Below, one piece after another: positions 12,519 through 29,473 of a stretch of 64,000 bases of DNA. The stretch comes from Hyperoplus lanceolatus (Eukaryota; Chordata; Actinopteri; Uranoscopiformes; Ammodytidae). Position numbers and translations under genes: made by a program. The notes under the pieces were generated by a model. The model searched no databases and had not been told where the DNA came from. It saw only the letters and a program-made list of their open reading frames with translations. Within the stretch, counting starts at the first letter, position 1. Each line of letters starts with the position of its first letter. The stretch is from the NCBI GenBank assembly GCA_026929865.2, contig CM049417.1:17115001-17179000 (forward strand), given 5' to 3'.

Positions 12519-12520
<2 letters not shown>
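11130..12520. other. Gene-free stretch
   Basis: I see no RNA gene, transposon end or splice-bounded coding segment here. The longest open frame (107 codons, minus strand, 11196-11519) has no recognisable domain. Confidence 0.5.

Positions 12521-12572
<52 letters not shown>
12513..12572. repeat. (CA)n microsatellite
   Basis: A CA tract with one CACT interruption at its left end. Confidence 0.97.
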
Positions 12573-13921
<1,349 letters not shown>

Positions 13922-13950
13922 AAGTGGTATGGGGCTAATATTGTAGCTAA

Positions 13951-14195
13951 ACGTTTGCAAATGTGTATTTGTGTATTTGCGATTTGTATTTGCGTTTGCA
14001 AATGCGTATTTGTGTATTTGCGATTTGTATTTGCGATTTGCGATTTGTATTTGCGATTTGCAATTTGTATTTGCGATTTGTGTATCTGCAAATGGTTTTG
14101 TGCGTGTGGGCACAGATTTGTGTCTGCAATTGGATTTGCGATTTGTATTTGCGATTTGCGATTTGTATTTGCGATTTGTGTATCTGCAAATGGTT
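13951..14195. repeat. Subterminal ATTTGCG tandem array, left arm
   Basis: Repeated units based on GATTTGTATTTGC with variants CGTTTGCAAATGCG. An internal segment containing GTATCTGCAAATGGTTTTGTG occurs twice in this arm (about 14080 and 14179) but once in the other arm. Open frames spanning it on both strands are artefacts of a repeat whose unit lacks stops. Confidence 0.9.
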
Positions 14196-14338
14196 TTGTG
14201 CATGCACACAAAGATTTGTGTGTGTGTGTACACGGTTCTGTGTATAGACACATCTGTAAATTATATTAATTGTGGTTCTAAAAGCTCAAATAGACTAAGT
14301 CTTTTTACAAATCTCTTTTTACAAAGCCATGGAAGAAC

Positions 14339-14460
14339 TGTAGCAAAAGTCACGTGGTGTAGCAAAAGTCACGTGTGAAAAGACAGACACGTTGATTGGT
14401 CAATGTGTTACAGTGGCAGGACTCTTATTTTGAAAATCCCTAAACCGGATGTAAACAGAG
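14339..14460. promoter_or_regulatory. Promoter-like block in the foldback arm (duplicated E-boxes, CCAAT, ETS-like)
   Basis: The unit GTAGCAAAAGTCACGTG occurs twice in tandem, giving two CACGTG E-boxes with the GTCACGTG context bound by USF/MITF-TFE factors. Twenty to thirty bases on is GATTGGTCAAT (an inverted CCAAT box), then CTAAACCGGATGTAA with a GGAT/GGAA-like ETS core. The mirror copy is at about 15258-15379 in the right arm, pointing the other way. The motifs are seen; promoter activity is inferred. Confidence 0.4.
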
Positions 14461-14870
14461 CTTTGGCTATGAACCCATGTGGGCTATGCATGGAGGTGTA
14501 GTGGAGACAGAAGGCGAAGAGTGCTAACGGACACTGCAGTTGACAAAGCACTTCAAGTAGTTTAAAAGTAAGTATTGATTAACAATTTTCCTTTTTTTCT
14601 TTTCAAGAATCATTCGTTCCTATGTAAATCTCAGTGATATCGGATACGTTTGCAAAAAGGAATCCCTCGTGAATGCGTGCCGTGGAAGGACCATTAGCTT
14701 GATGTGAAACATCGTCACAATAATTATTCTAATAACGCGAGTGAGAGTTTCAACACCGGCAATCGCTTCATCTTCGTCAGTTTTGTCCATCCAGTTGTAA
14801 GCCTTGGGTAGCTTCTCTTTTAAATATGTGAACAACAAGACCGCACAACGAGCTCCGACGCCAACACACC

Positions 14871-14978
<108 letters not shown>

Positions 14979-15529
14979 CAAGCACACAGCATAGCCTACG
15001 GACACATAATCAATGACACACAATGGTCCTTCCACGGCACGCATTCACGAGGGGATTCCTCTTTGCAAACGTATCCGATATCACTGAGATTTACATAGGA
15101 ACGAATGATTCTTGAAAAGAAAAAAAAGGAAAATTGTTAATCAATACTTGATTTTAAACTACTTGAAGTTGAAGTGCTTTGTCAACTGCAGTGTCCGTTA
15201 GCACTCTTCGCCTTCTGTCTCCACTACACCTCCATGCATAGCCCACATGGGTTCATAGCCAAAGCTCTGTTTACATCCGGTTTAGGGATTTTCAAAATAA
15301 GAGTCCTGCCACTGTAACACATTGACCAATCAACGTGTCTGTCTTTTCACACGTGACTTTTGCTACACCACGTGACTTTTGCTACAGTTCTTCCATGGCT
15401 TTGTAAAAAGAGATTTGTAAAAAGACTTAGTCTATTTGAGCTTTTAGAACCACAATTAATATAATTTACAGATGTGTCTATACACAGAACCGTGTACACA
15501 CACACACAAATCTTTGTGTGCATGCACAA

Positions 15530-15775
15530 AACCATTTGCAGATACACAAATCGCAAATACAAATTGCAAATCGCAAATACAAATCGCAAATACACAAATA
15601 CGCATTTGCAAACGCAAATACAAATCGCAAATACACAAATACAAATCGCAAATCGCAAATACAAATCGCAAATACACAAATACGCATTTGCAAACGCAAA
15701 TACAAATCGCAAATACACAAATACGCATTTGCAAACGCAAATACAAATCGCAAATACACAAATACACATTTGCAA
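15530..15775. repeat. Subterminal CGCAAAT tandem array, right arm
   Basis: This is the inverted counterpart of the array in the left arm. It contains more copies of the ACGCATTTGCAAACGCAAAT variant and lacks the GTGTGGGCACAG insert seen in the left arm, so the two arrays have changed copy number independently. Confidence 0.9.
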
Positions 15776-15808
15776 ACGTTTAGCTACAATAATAGCCCCA
15801 TAAAGTGG

Positions 15809-17817
15809 CCTCCAATTTCCCCTTAGAGTGTTACAAATGTCATTGTATGCAACTATGATTACCTGTAGGGACAAATCAAGAACAATATATGTAAATTATA
15901 GTGGTATTAATAGTGTATAAACCTATACTATGCACTATGTAGCTGAAAAGCCACCTGATTACACACAATACAATCACTGTCCGTACACTGCAGAATCGAT
16001 AAACATTTGATCCAGCTATCCCAACTAATTGAGGGCAAACTATCTGAAAGCATCGACAGTGTGCCGTAGCATTGAATCAATAGCAACCACTCTAACCATT
16101 GAAATGTCGCAAAAGGATGATCACAAGAGAAACTGTAACCGTGCTGTCCAACTGATACAAATTAGGGGTCGTTCTAGGCTTTGAAATGTTTTGCCAAACA
16201 TGACCTATTGGAAAACTGAATTGGCCTTCTAATGAGTTGATACAGTGTAAAGCACTGCAGAGGCAAAACACTGTCGATATCAACAGTAGTTAGCTGGGCA
16301 CTCAAACACTCATGCCCACGAGCACACAAATTGACAAGCTACGCCGGCAATCCTGTGATAAACTGAATCTGAACAAGAGTAGTTTAGAAGAAGTAATTTA
16401 ACCCATGCACTGTTTTGCCGAAAACAATCGCTCTCGGCCTATTTTTCCTTCTTTCTATACTCCTTGATTGCATGGACACTGACAACCTTTTGCCTTAGTT
16501 CCTTGTCCACACTTGTGAATAACATACCAACAAGATTGACTGTCTGTCCAACTGCTGCACCTCAAACACCACTTCAATCAGCAATCAGCGAGATCGTCTG
16601 GCTTGTCACGGTGGAGACAGGACATCAGCTTGTGAGCTGTTTGACTGTGATGGCTGCCCGAACTGTCAGACCAGGGACCAACAGATGTATGTGAATATTT
16701 GTAACCCGTTTAACAGGTGATTTTGACCCAAGTTCACAAGAGGGAGTGTGAAGTGCTTTTATTGATGAATCATGTGTTAGTTTGATAAAACAGTACCAAA
16801 ATGATTGTTTATTGTGTAAAGGTAAGGGGTATTACAAGGTTACGTTGGTTCACACCAAAATACTAAGGTTTCATAGGAGAATGGCCGTCTCCTCTGTCTT
16901 GGAAACAGTCCTCCACTGGCTTCAGGCGGTCCTCACAGTCATTGACCACTTAAAGGTTAGGATTGGCTCTTGGGCTGAGTTCACCAGATTGGAGGAGGTC
17001 AAAGTACAGCTGAGCCAGTTCATATTATGTTTCTTTGCCCTCTGTCACATTGCATTCATGTTTTATTTCTCTAATGATGATAATAAAATGGTGAGATTTT
17101 GAGAACAACTGTGGATTTTTCTTAAGGAATACTGTAGGCTACTATATTTGTGTTGAGAATGGTAATGAAAGGATTTTTTTCATTTCTCAATGTTTTTGCC
17201 TAAGTTCAGCCCGTTCATATTTGCCCAGAAGTTTTGTGTGACAGACAGGAGGAATTATGTGTTTCGACCAGAATTAAATTAATTTCTTATCAGAACGGAA
17301 ATTACTGTGTGCAAGAACCTAAGGCAGCCTTCTGAAGCACACACTTACTCACACACAGGTCCCCCCACACACACACACACACACACGCATGCATCTACTC
17401 AATCGCAGTGTTTTCTCATGTTGAGATCACTTTATTTGTATTTCAATGAATGTGTAACATGTAAAGGAAGCTATATTCACCCAACAGGTTTGATAATTAA
17501 AACATGGAAAATATTGTAGCAATATAACTGTCTACGGAACACAATCTGTATTAATTAAATGGCATAGCACAGCATCACATACCAAGAATGCATATTTCTA
17601 CCTTAGACTGTGTGCTGAGATATAAGAAAACTACTTTACATTTCATCTGGGAAAACTGTGTATTTACAACCTGTGTTATTGTGCTTGTTGCGCCACTGGA
17701 TCTATTTCAATTGATGTCATGAGTAGAATATTATCAATACCAATGGAGCCTGCTGTATGACCTGATCAATACAAATAAAAATAATCAGGAGGAGAAAATG
17801 TTGTCATCTGAGGGATG
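15809..17817. other. Gene-free stretch with one Cys-rich open segment
   Basis: I find no gene that I can name. A 65-codon open segment at 16523-16717 (+) encodes nine cysteines including CDGCPNC, but has no upstream Met in frame and no clear splice structure. A short CA tract lies at 17368-17386. Confidence 0.45.
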
Positions 17818-19075
17818 GTTAGTTAGTTAGTTAATTCTTTATTGTCCACGGTGTGGAGATTTGTCTTTGTCAAAAAAACAACAAAAAACACAACAACAAC
17901 AACAACAAAAAACAACAACAAAACATTTAAAAGACATCTTCAGGGAAGAAGAGGGAGAGTGGAAAACATCAGCGGGACATGGTGTTCAGTACCAATCGTT
18001 TAGGAGTGAAGGAATTTTAAAAATGTTACATTGCCTTGCACTCGGAAGAAGTTCAAACTCCTATGGAGTGGATGGGACGGATCGTTTGTATTTTAACAGC
18101 TTTTTCCTCAGCACTTCCTCGTCATACAACTTAATTGTTTCTGTTTTGTCCCTATGATTTTTGAGGCAAGGTTTATTATTCTCTGTAGCTTGCTTCTTCC
18201 TTTACGTTTAGGTTACCATACCACATTGCCATATTAAAGGTTAAAATGCCTCAATAAGGTTCTTATAAACTGTTTCCATAATGTGTTGCTCCTCTGAATG
18301 AGTTGAGTTTGCGCAGTAGATGGAGACGTTGGTTACAGGTTTTAAAAATATAGTCTGTGTTTTCACTAAAATTTAGATTGCAATCAATAAATGTACCTAA
18401 ATATTTGAAACTGTCTACTACCTCTACAACTTGTCCCCTAATTGTGAGGGGCTGCACATGGTCCTTTTCATGAAAAACAAGTTCCTGTGTTTTTGTGACA
18501 TTCATCTCTAAGGAACTTGCATCACACCACTTCTGAAGAGATGCCACATATGCTCTATATGCTCCCTCTCCGACTGTGTCCCCCTTCTTTAGTAAGGCAA
18601 CCAGGGCCATATCGTCAGCATATTTAAACAAACGAAAGTTTTCCAGATCTAATTGGAATTCGTTTGTATATATGGAAAAAAGTAGTGGGGATAAAATGGC
18701 CCTGCGGGGCGCCAGTATTAAGTACAGTGATGTCGGACCAAGTATTATTAACCAGAACCTGTTGAGGACGGTCAGAGAGGAAGTCCCTAACAAGGTGGAT
18801 AATACCACCGTTTACTCCTATCTCGATAAGTCTTTGCAATAAGATGTGAATCTGCATGCTGTTAAAGGCGGAGGTAAAATCGATAAACAAGGCCCTAGCA
18901 AAGTGGGAGGGGGCTTGAAGGTGCTTTGAGAGAGTGTGGAACATACTGATGGTTGCGTCATCGGTTCCCCTATGGCTTTTGTAAGCAAACTGAAGATGAT
19001 CTAAGCTGTTAGAAACCGATACTGTGATTTGTCTGCTTATAACTCTCTCAAAACATGGGGAAAACTGTTTTAAAA
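17818..19075 (-). mobile_element. 5'-truncated Rex1/Babar-like LINE (CR1 clade) with broken reverse transcriptase
   Basis: Read on the minus strand, this encodes the finger and palm of a non-LTR reverse transcriptase. In order: CFERVISRQI (about 19060), FAYKSHRGTDDA, motif A LFIDFTSAFN (about 18885), NTGAPQG (about 18700), then KYADDMALVALL with the catalytic YADD (about 18615), and SFKYLG plus QRLHLLRKL towards 18300. A frameshift after GAPQG separates two frames, so it is dead. The 3' end is an AT-rich tail with (TTAG)n on the plus strand at 17818-17833 and (AAC)n nearby. The 5' portion, including the endonuclease, is missing. The Rex1 assignment is from the motif style. Confidence 0.8.
18263..18944 (-). 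pseudogene. Reverse transcriptase fragment of the Rex1-like LINE (frameshifted)
   Basis: Two overlapping minus-strand frames (18624-18944 and 18263-18808) together cover RT motifs 2 to 7. The first carries LFIDFTSAFN and NTGAPQG and runs out after GHFIPTTFF. The second picks up at RAILSPLLFSIYTNEFQ and continues through the YADD box, the WCDASSLEMNVTKTQE block and SFKYLG. The original enzyme would have reverse-transcribed LINE RNA at the target site. It lacks an intact frame, endonuclease and N-terminus. Confidence 0.8.
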
Positions 19076-20069
19076 TGACAAATTAAAACTAACCATTAAT
19101 TAATCATTAATTTTGGACTTTGAGATGCTTATTATTTGTTACATTCTCTTAACCGGTGGAAAGACTGACTTTAAACTAAGAAGAAGAAAAGGTGACAGCA
19201 GTCCTTGGTCTCTGTTATTAGGAAACTGAATTATTTTCATATTTAATCTGTTTTTAATTTGAATCAACACCTCATGTTGACTAGAATGCACAAAGCTGGC
19301 GGAAAACACATCCAAGCAACAACATCAAAGGCATAACAGCTGGCTCCAAGGTATTTGGTGCATTTGACACACATTGCGTGAAATGTCATATGTCTAGACA
19401 GGAATAGACTCACCAAAACACACCGACACCCCCAAAACCAGTCGACTTAGAGACACTGATACCTCAAGGTCTCATAACAACGGGATTAAAACAGTGTTAA
19501 TGCCCAATGTTCAAAAACAACTCTCACACCCTTGTACCCCTAACTCAAACGATGCACCCCAAAAACATGTCCCAAATAATCAGCTTAAGAGATAAGACTA
19601 AGGTTTTTATTTCAATGTTGTTATTATTAAAAACCTCCATGCTCCTTTCTAGGAAATTAATAGAAAGGTGTTGTTGCTTTTGCATGAATCAGCCAGATAC
19701 TAGTCAGACAGACAATGCCCTCCGCATTTCATTAGTTCAAGCACTGGCATTGAAACCTATCTGTCGTTGGCTTGGATTGGATCAATGGGGTTGATTTAAT
19801 TCACAGTTAGTGAGTCAGGGCAATCAATGTTATACAGTAACTAATGCTAATATAGGTGCAATTGATACCATCTGAATTAGACATGCACAGTCAAGGTCAT
19901 GTGAGGATAAAGGGTAGTTGATATGGAAGCAGGGCAATGGTGGATTAGCAAGGAAAACATCCGCACAGGAAAAACACCAATGGTGCTTAAGATGTTAAAT
20001 ATGCATGTTGACATTGTAGCAGTCTATTCGATAAGCTTTTACGGGGAAGCAGCTCTTGTGCTGTAGGCC
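19076..20069. other. Gene-free stretch, possibly conserved non-coding
   Basis: I see no coding segment with motif support. 19690-19960 is balanced in composition and rich in words such as TTTAATTC, CAATCAATG and GGATTAGC, as seen in developmental enhancers. No function can be claimed from one sequence. Confidence 0.4.
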
Positions 20070-20270
20070 ATTTTTTTTTTTTAACCTTTATTTATACAGG
20101 TATATCCCATTGAGTCCGAAGACTCTTTTGCAAGGGAGACCTGTTCCCATTTACACGTTACCATTCACACACACATTTAAATTTAAGGTCAAATTTTACA
20201 CCATGCTGATAAAAAATAAATCAAGTACAAGGACAGGATGCTTTGCCACCACATAACAAACCTAAGAGAT
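20070..20270 (-). mobile_element. LINE 3'-end fragment
   Basis: On the minus strand it reads CTCCCTTGCAAAAGAGTC, ACTCAATGGGATATACC, TGTATAAATAAAGGTT and then poly-A. This is the hallmark 3' tail of a family of fish LINEs. There is no RT sequence, so it is a severely 5'-truncated insertion. Confidence 0.6.
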
Positions 20271-20932
<662 letters not shown>

Positions 20933-21036
20933 TAAGCACATGCTCCAGCCACCAGCAGTGCAGTCCTCTCTGACCCCTAAAACACGAGTTTAATCCCCAT
21001 GGAGATGCCCCGAGCGTCCGTCCAGATGCACCCTCC

Positions 21037-21053
21037 GACACACAAACACACAA

Positions 21054-21085
<32 letters not shown>

Positions 21086-21086
21086 A

Positions 21087-21122
<36 letters not shown>
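21037..21122. repeat. (CA)n microsatellite with AAAC variants
   Basis: CA tract with CACAAACA and ACATACAC interruptions. Confidence 0.97.
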
Positions 21123-21126
<4 letters not shown>

Positions 21127-21216
21127 CCCTCCAGCAAACAGCCAGCCGGTCATGAGACACTCCCTACGGCGTGGGAACAAACCTTCTTGACAGCAGACGA
21201 GGCAGTGCTTAGGAAG

Positions 21217-21362
<146 letters not shown>

Positions 21363-22494
21363 TCCTCAAAGTGGGTCTGCGCATTTGTGTCCCTTCGTCA
21401 CCTGAGTTCATACGTTTGATCACGCTACGTATCTGCGTGCGTGTATGTGTGTATGTGTTTCAAAGGAGAGCTCGGAGGATAGCCGTTAACAATGATATCA
21501 CTTCACCCTCTGTAAGTCCCTTTCTACCTCCCACAGGGCGAGGAGCGGTGGTAGAGAAGAGAAGAAAAGAGAAGAAAACAGTGGAGTGTCAGGAATGAAA
21601 GAGAAGTGTGTTTGCGCCTGGTGGGTGATGAGTGTATGAGGGAGGGAGGGAGGGAGGGAAAGGGAGGCAGGATGGAAGAACAGATGACAAGAAAAAGAAG
21701 TGCATCTGTTGGCATGGTGCACACATGCAAACCACGGTTGGAAAGGGACAGAAGAAAGACTTCATTAAAGGACATAGATCAGAGGAGACCCAGACTTCCT
21801 GTGATGTGTGCTCACATTAAACATGATTGTGTACTCACATCACACGTCTCTGAGTTGCCTCTCTTTTTACTGTATTTTTTTCATTGAAAATCCAATATAC
21901 ATTATAGATATTATATACAATATGTTAATCCTAGCAGCAATAGATGATATGACAGCTTGTCCATGCCTTAACCAACGTTTCAGAAAGGTCGGAATACGCA
22001 ATGACATACATTTTGAAAGGCAAATAAAAACAACACATTAAGTTGTTTAGTTTGGGTGACTTTTTGCTTTTTTACCCTGGGTATCTTTCCTGTCGTGGAA
22101 AAGTGAATTGGCAAAGCTCTATATCTCAGAAGTGCCCCTTGAGCAAGACTCACAACAAGCCCTAACAGCACAGAAGAGAAAGAGTGGAGAGACGTGTGAG
22201 TGTAAAGTTGTTGGTCGTCCTGTCATTTCCTCCCCTTTCCTCTCATCTTTGTCATTATATAGGAAAGCAGCACACAAGGCCCCCCAGACCAGTCCCCCGC
22301 TCTCTCATTTCATCATTTTATTTCTGATTTTATTTCCAACCTTTTCTCTTTCTCTCTGCCTTTCTTGCTCCCTTTCTTTTCATGTGCGGATCAGAGAAGC
22401 CTGCCACTTATCACAGGAGCCTGGAGAGGCTTTCCTATAAAAGCATGCGTTACATGCCTGATTTAACAGGGCACACACACAAAGAGCCCTCTCT

Positions 22495-22498
<4 letters not shown>
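21363..22498. other. Gene-free stretch with GGGA and GA-rich simple sequence
   Basis: GA-rich 21545-21600 and GGGA units at 21639-21662 are simple sequence. The remaining DNA shows no exon or transposon boundaries that I recognise. CT-rich tracts appear towards 22340. Confidence 0.5.
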
Positions 22499-22547
<49 letters not shown>

Positions 22548-22549
22548 TT
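22499..22549. repeat. (CT)n microsatellite
   Basis: Mostly pure TC tract of about 45 bp. Confidence 0.95.
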
Positions 22550-22679
22550 CTTTCTCTGACTTCCTTTATTGCTGATCCCCTCTATAGGATATCCTTCTCT
22601 CTTTCTTTTTTTCCAAACACACTTTCGCCATACAGAAATAGCGTTGCTCACTCATGGGCTCTCTCTCTCTCTCTCTCGC

Positions 22680-22683
<4 letters not shown>

Positions 22684-22746
<63 letters not shown>
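22684..22746. repeat. (CA)n microsatellite
   Basis: Pure CA tract preceded by a short CT tract (22661-22677). Confidence 0.98.
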
Positions 22747-22748
<2 letters not shown>

Positions 22749-23164
22749 AACACATGTTGACCAGCCTTTGCTCTTGTTCTCTCACAATGGGATTAGCGGT
22801 GTGATTCCTCCACTCCTTTTAAGTGGGCACACCACCAATCCACTTACCATAGACTCGGCTGAATACCGAACAGAGTGAAGAGGAGGGGAAAGATGAAAGG
22901 GAGAGAGATTTTGGGAGGGAAGAAGGAGTGGAGGTCACAGAAAATGAATCTTCCATGTGCGTTTCAAAATAAGCTAACACTTTTTTTTAGATGACAAAAT
23001 GAAACGCCATGGAGAAAAGCAAAGGTAAAGAAAGAGAACATAAACAGGATTGGCAGCAGACTTAATAGCCAGAGGTGAGGCAATCACTGCATAACTCTAA
23101 CAAGCACACACAAACACACACACAGACACACACACACAAGTGGACCTGTTGCCAGGGTGACAAG
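22747..23164. other. Gene-free stretch
   Basis: I see only mixed and GA-rich sequence and a short CA tract around 23106-23139. Confidence 0.5.
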
Positions 23165-23290
23165 AGGCAGCAGAGGCCCCGCCCTCCCCCGCCGTGATTC
23201 ACACAGTGATGTCATCGGTTGCCGCCGGCGCAAGGTGGGCCCTCGGCCAATAGGACAAAGACACCGTAGGGCGCAGCCTGTCCTTGTCTT
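23165..23290 (+). promoter_or_regulatory. GC-rich promoter-like patch (GC box, CRE-like, CCAAT)
   Basis: Within 100 bp of AT-rich surroundings I see GGCCCCGCCCTCCCCCGCC (GC boxes), TGATGTCATC (a CRE/ATF-like palindrome), GCCGCCGGCGC with CpGs, and GGCCAATAGG (a CCAAT box). This combination is typical of a TATA-less vertebrate promoter or a strong enhancer. No coding exon follows that I recognise; the first ATG frames after it (23449 and 23459) encode 23 and 53 residues without motifs. Its target gene is unknown. Confidence 0.4.
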
Positions 23291-24385
<1,095 letters not shown>

Positions 24386-24663
24386 CATCCTGGTTTATTC
24401 TAATATGTTTTTGTGCTTGGTTTAATCTTGCTTCGTTCTCAGCCTCATGACCATCCGTCCCCACTTTATACCACTCAGCTTTATATCTGTGTGTTCCTGC
24501 TGCAGTAATCTCATTTGGTTTTGATAAGTCTCTCCTCTGTGCCATTATCTTGTTGTGTTGTTTTTCTTAACGCGCTGTTGCGGTGCTTTATTATCCCAAA
24601 AGCTGGAGCCTACAAGGACCCTTCACACCAGATAAGAACATTCTTCAGACACTGTGCAGTGTA

Positions 24664-27133
<2,470 letters not shown>

Positions 27134-27182
<49 letters not shown>
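27134..27182. repeat. (CA)n microsatellite
   Basis: Pure CA tract of about 49 bp. Confidence 0.98.
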
Positions 27183-27184
<2 letters not shown>

Positions 27185-28511
27185 AAATACACACACTGAT
27201 TTCCATGTACTTGTAATGAAGACAAAGTGCCCCATTAGTTCTCCATTAATGACTTAGAACAACAGCATGTCCAATCAATTAATTTGGTCCACTGTTCATT
27301 TTTTTGGTTTCTATGGTGACAGACCTAGTTGAACCTCTCAACACTTGTACAGTAATAGTGAAGAGTGTGCATCATAGTGTAATCCACTATGATGCACTCC
27401 ATCCATTGTTAATCAGGACCACAATGAGCATGCTAACATATTAATAGCCACAAAGTCACACTTTTTTTCTGTCCCAGTTGAATTCAGTTGAATTCAGCTC
27501 TGTTTAGTTTAGATCATAAGTATAGTTTCAGACCATAAACTGAAGAATCCTGTTCTACACATTTCTGAACTAGAAATCTAGCTGAGCCCTTATCCCGGCT
27601 GCTTTCAGCAATCACTCAGCACGTGGCTTATACTTCTGCTGAATAAAATAAAACACTTCGGGTCTCTTGCTTCGATCCACTATCGACTTTTCCAACATTC
27701 ACCCAATATCAAAATCTTTCCTAACCACAACCAAACCATGTGAGTGCCTACATTTGAGTCAATCATGGTTTAGTTGCTGTGAGCAGATATTGTAAAAGAC
27801 TTGGCAGGAGCATTCATTTCCATGATGCGAAACATAATTTCGGCAGCTTTACATGACGCTCAAAAGGAATTTGAAAATAAAAATGTACCATATCAACATA
27901 ATCTTTTGGCAGACCGGGTGGCTTGACATCAAAGTGAGCCCGTTATTCCTCTAAACATAACTTCTAAGCAAGACTAACGTCAGAAAATGTAAATTGCCAA
28001 GCAGAAAAAAAATCCTACAAATAGAATATCCTAATGCATGTCTAGAAGCGGAGGAAAATATTACTAAACTACAAACATTGTCCTACTACACAAACTAAGC
28101 GATGTGTGCAGTCTGGAGGATTTAGAAGGACTAAATCAGTAGAAAGGGTCCATATCTCCCAACACTCACACTCAGTGTTACAGGCCTGGCAGGGTAATTA
28201 AAACTGGCCACCACGCATCAGTACCAAAGAGACTAAAGGCATTCAGCTCTATCTATTTTGGGATGGTTAAGCGCCTAGCAGCCTGTTTTTTTTTTTTTTG
28301 TGAATTGAGCCGTTTCTGGCCCAAAGGCAAACTTGCTAGCCCTGTCAGCGAATGCATTGAATGCAATCCTGCATTGAGAAATGAACCATCAGGCAGATAT
28401 GTCTACCTTCCATCACTATTCCATTCACTACATCTCTTTCTACCTCATTTTTCTTCCTTTTGATGAAATGACAGAAAGAGTCATTAACTTCTGAAATCCG
28501 CCTGTTGCCCC

Positions 28512-28514
<3 letters not shown>
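27183..28514. other. Gene-free stretch
   Basis: It includes a perfect 13-bp hairpin at 27368-27398 (GTGCATCATAGTG, loop TAATC). 28185-28270, with GGGTAATTAAAACTGGCCACC-like content, looks unique and might be conserved. I see no coding sequence. Confidence 0.4.

Positions 28515-28542
<28 letters not shown>
28515..28542. repeat. Short (CA)n microsatellite
   Basis: CA tract of 28 bp. Confidence 0.95.
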
Positions 28543-29468
28543 GTCACACATGAAAACTCAAATTCATCATTCATCATTCATGTTTCATGCGAGGGGCCGC
28601 TGAACAGTGCCGCTTGGAGAGCCCAATTTCCATGACAACAGGTCTGAGGATTAGGGTGAAAAACTGTCATTCCAGAGCAATTGTCAGGGCACCTTGATTT
28701 AGAGGAGCACTTAAAAGGCAAAGGAAGGAGCGGAGGGCAGGGGAGGAAACGGAAGAATTTGGCTCTGTGGGAAGGATCAAGGAAGAAATGGAAGATTGGG
28801 TAATGATCCTGCTGAAAATCACCTTACCTCCACATCCCCATATGCATTGTAAGTCACTATGGATAGAGGGTAAACAGCTAAAATGCAAAACGTACAGCAG
28901 TAAGATATGAAAAGATGAGAGAGAGAAGGATGAGTAGAATCAGGGGGAAGGGAGGAGAAGAGGGGCTTGTGCCGACAAAGAAGGATGGGAAAGGAGCGAA
29001 AAGAAAAACACTCCAACTGCTGCAGCCTCCACTCTCTGCAAGGTGGCTTAAGGTACTGAATAATAGGCTAACAAATCCTTTGTAGCTCAAAATATTTGGA
29101 TGTTACATTTGTGATTTGTGCTGGGAATTAGGTAGGAAGAGGATGAGAGAGAGAAACATTTTTCAGCAAATTAATGTGAAATCAAAGTCAAACTATGACC
29201 AAATATCGTATCTGCAGAGTGAAGGGCAGTCATCCAAGCAAGGTGACAACCAGCCAAACACATTTTTGAGTGGAAGGGAACAGTGGGGGGGGGGGGTTGG
29301 CTTTAAGACATGTATGCGACAGGATGTCTTAAAAAGGGGCTCAGGCAGGTACAGTAGGTGGAAGGCGGCAGGAAAACATGACATGACCATGAAGAATTCT
29401 CAGCTGCAGAGGTAATTTTAGGCATGCTACATAAACATGGAGGGGACTGGAGGCAGATTAAAGGAACA
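28543..29468. other. Gene-free stretch, GA-rich
   Basis: 28700-28990 is purine-rich. A run of ten or more G's lies near 29285-29296. I see no gene. Confidence 0.5.
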
Positions 29469-29473
29469 CCTTG

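Noticed and set aside
14568..14607. Mini-intron in the foldback arm (GTAAGT ... TTTTCAAG)
   Set aside because: Only about 40 bases, shorter than vertebrate spliceosomes normally accept; kept only as a remark in the findings.
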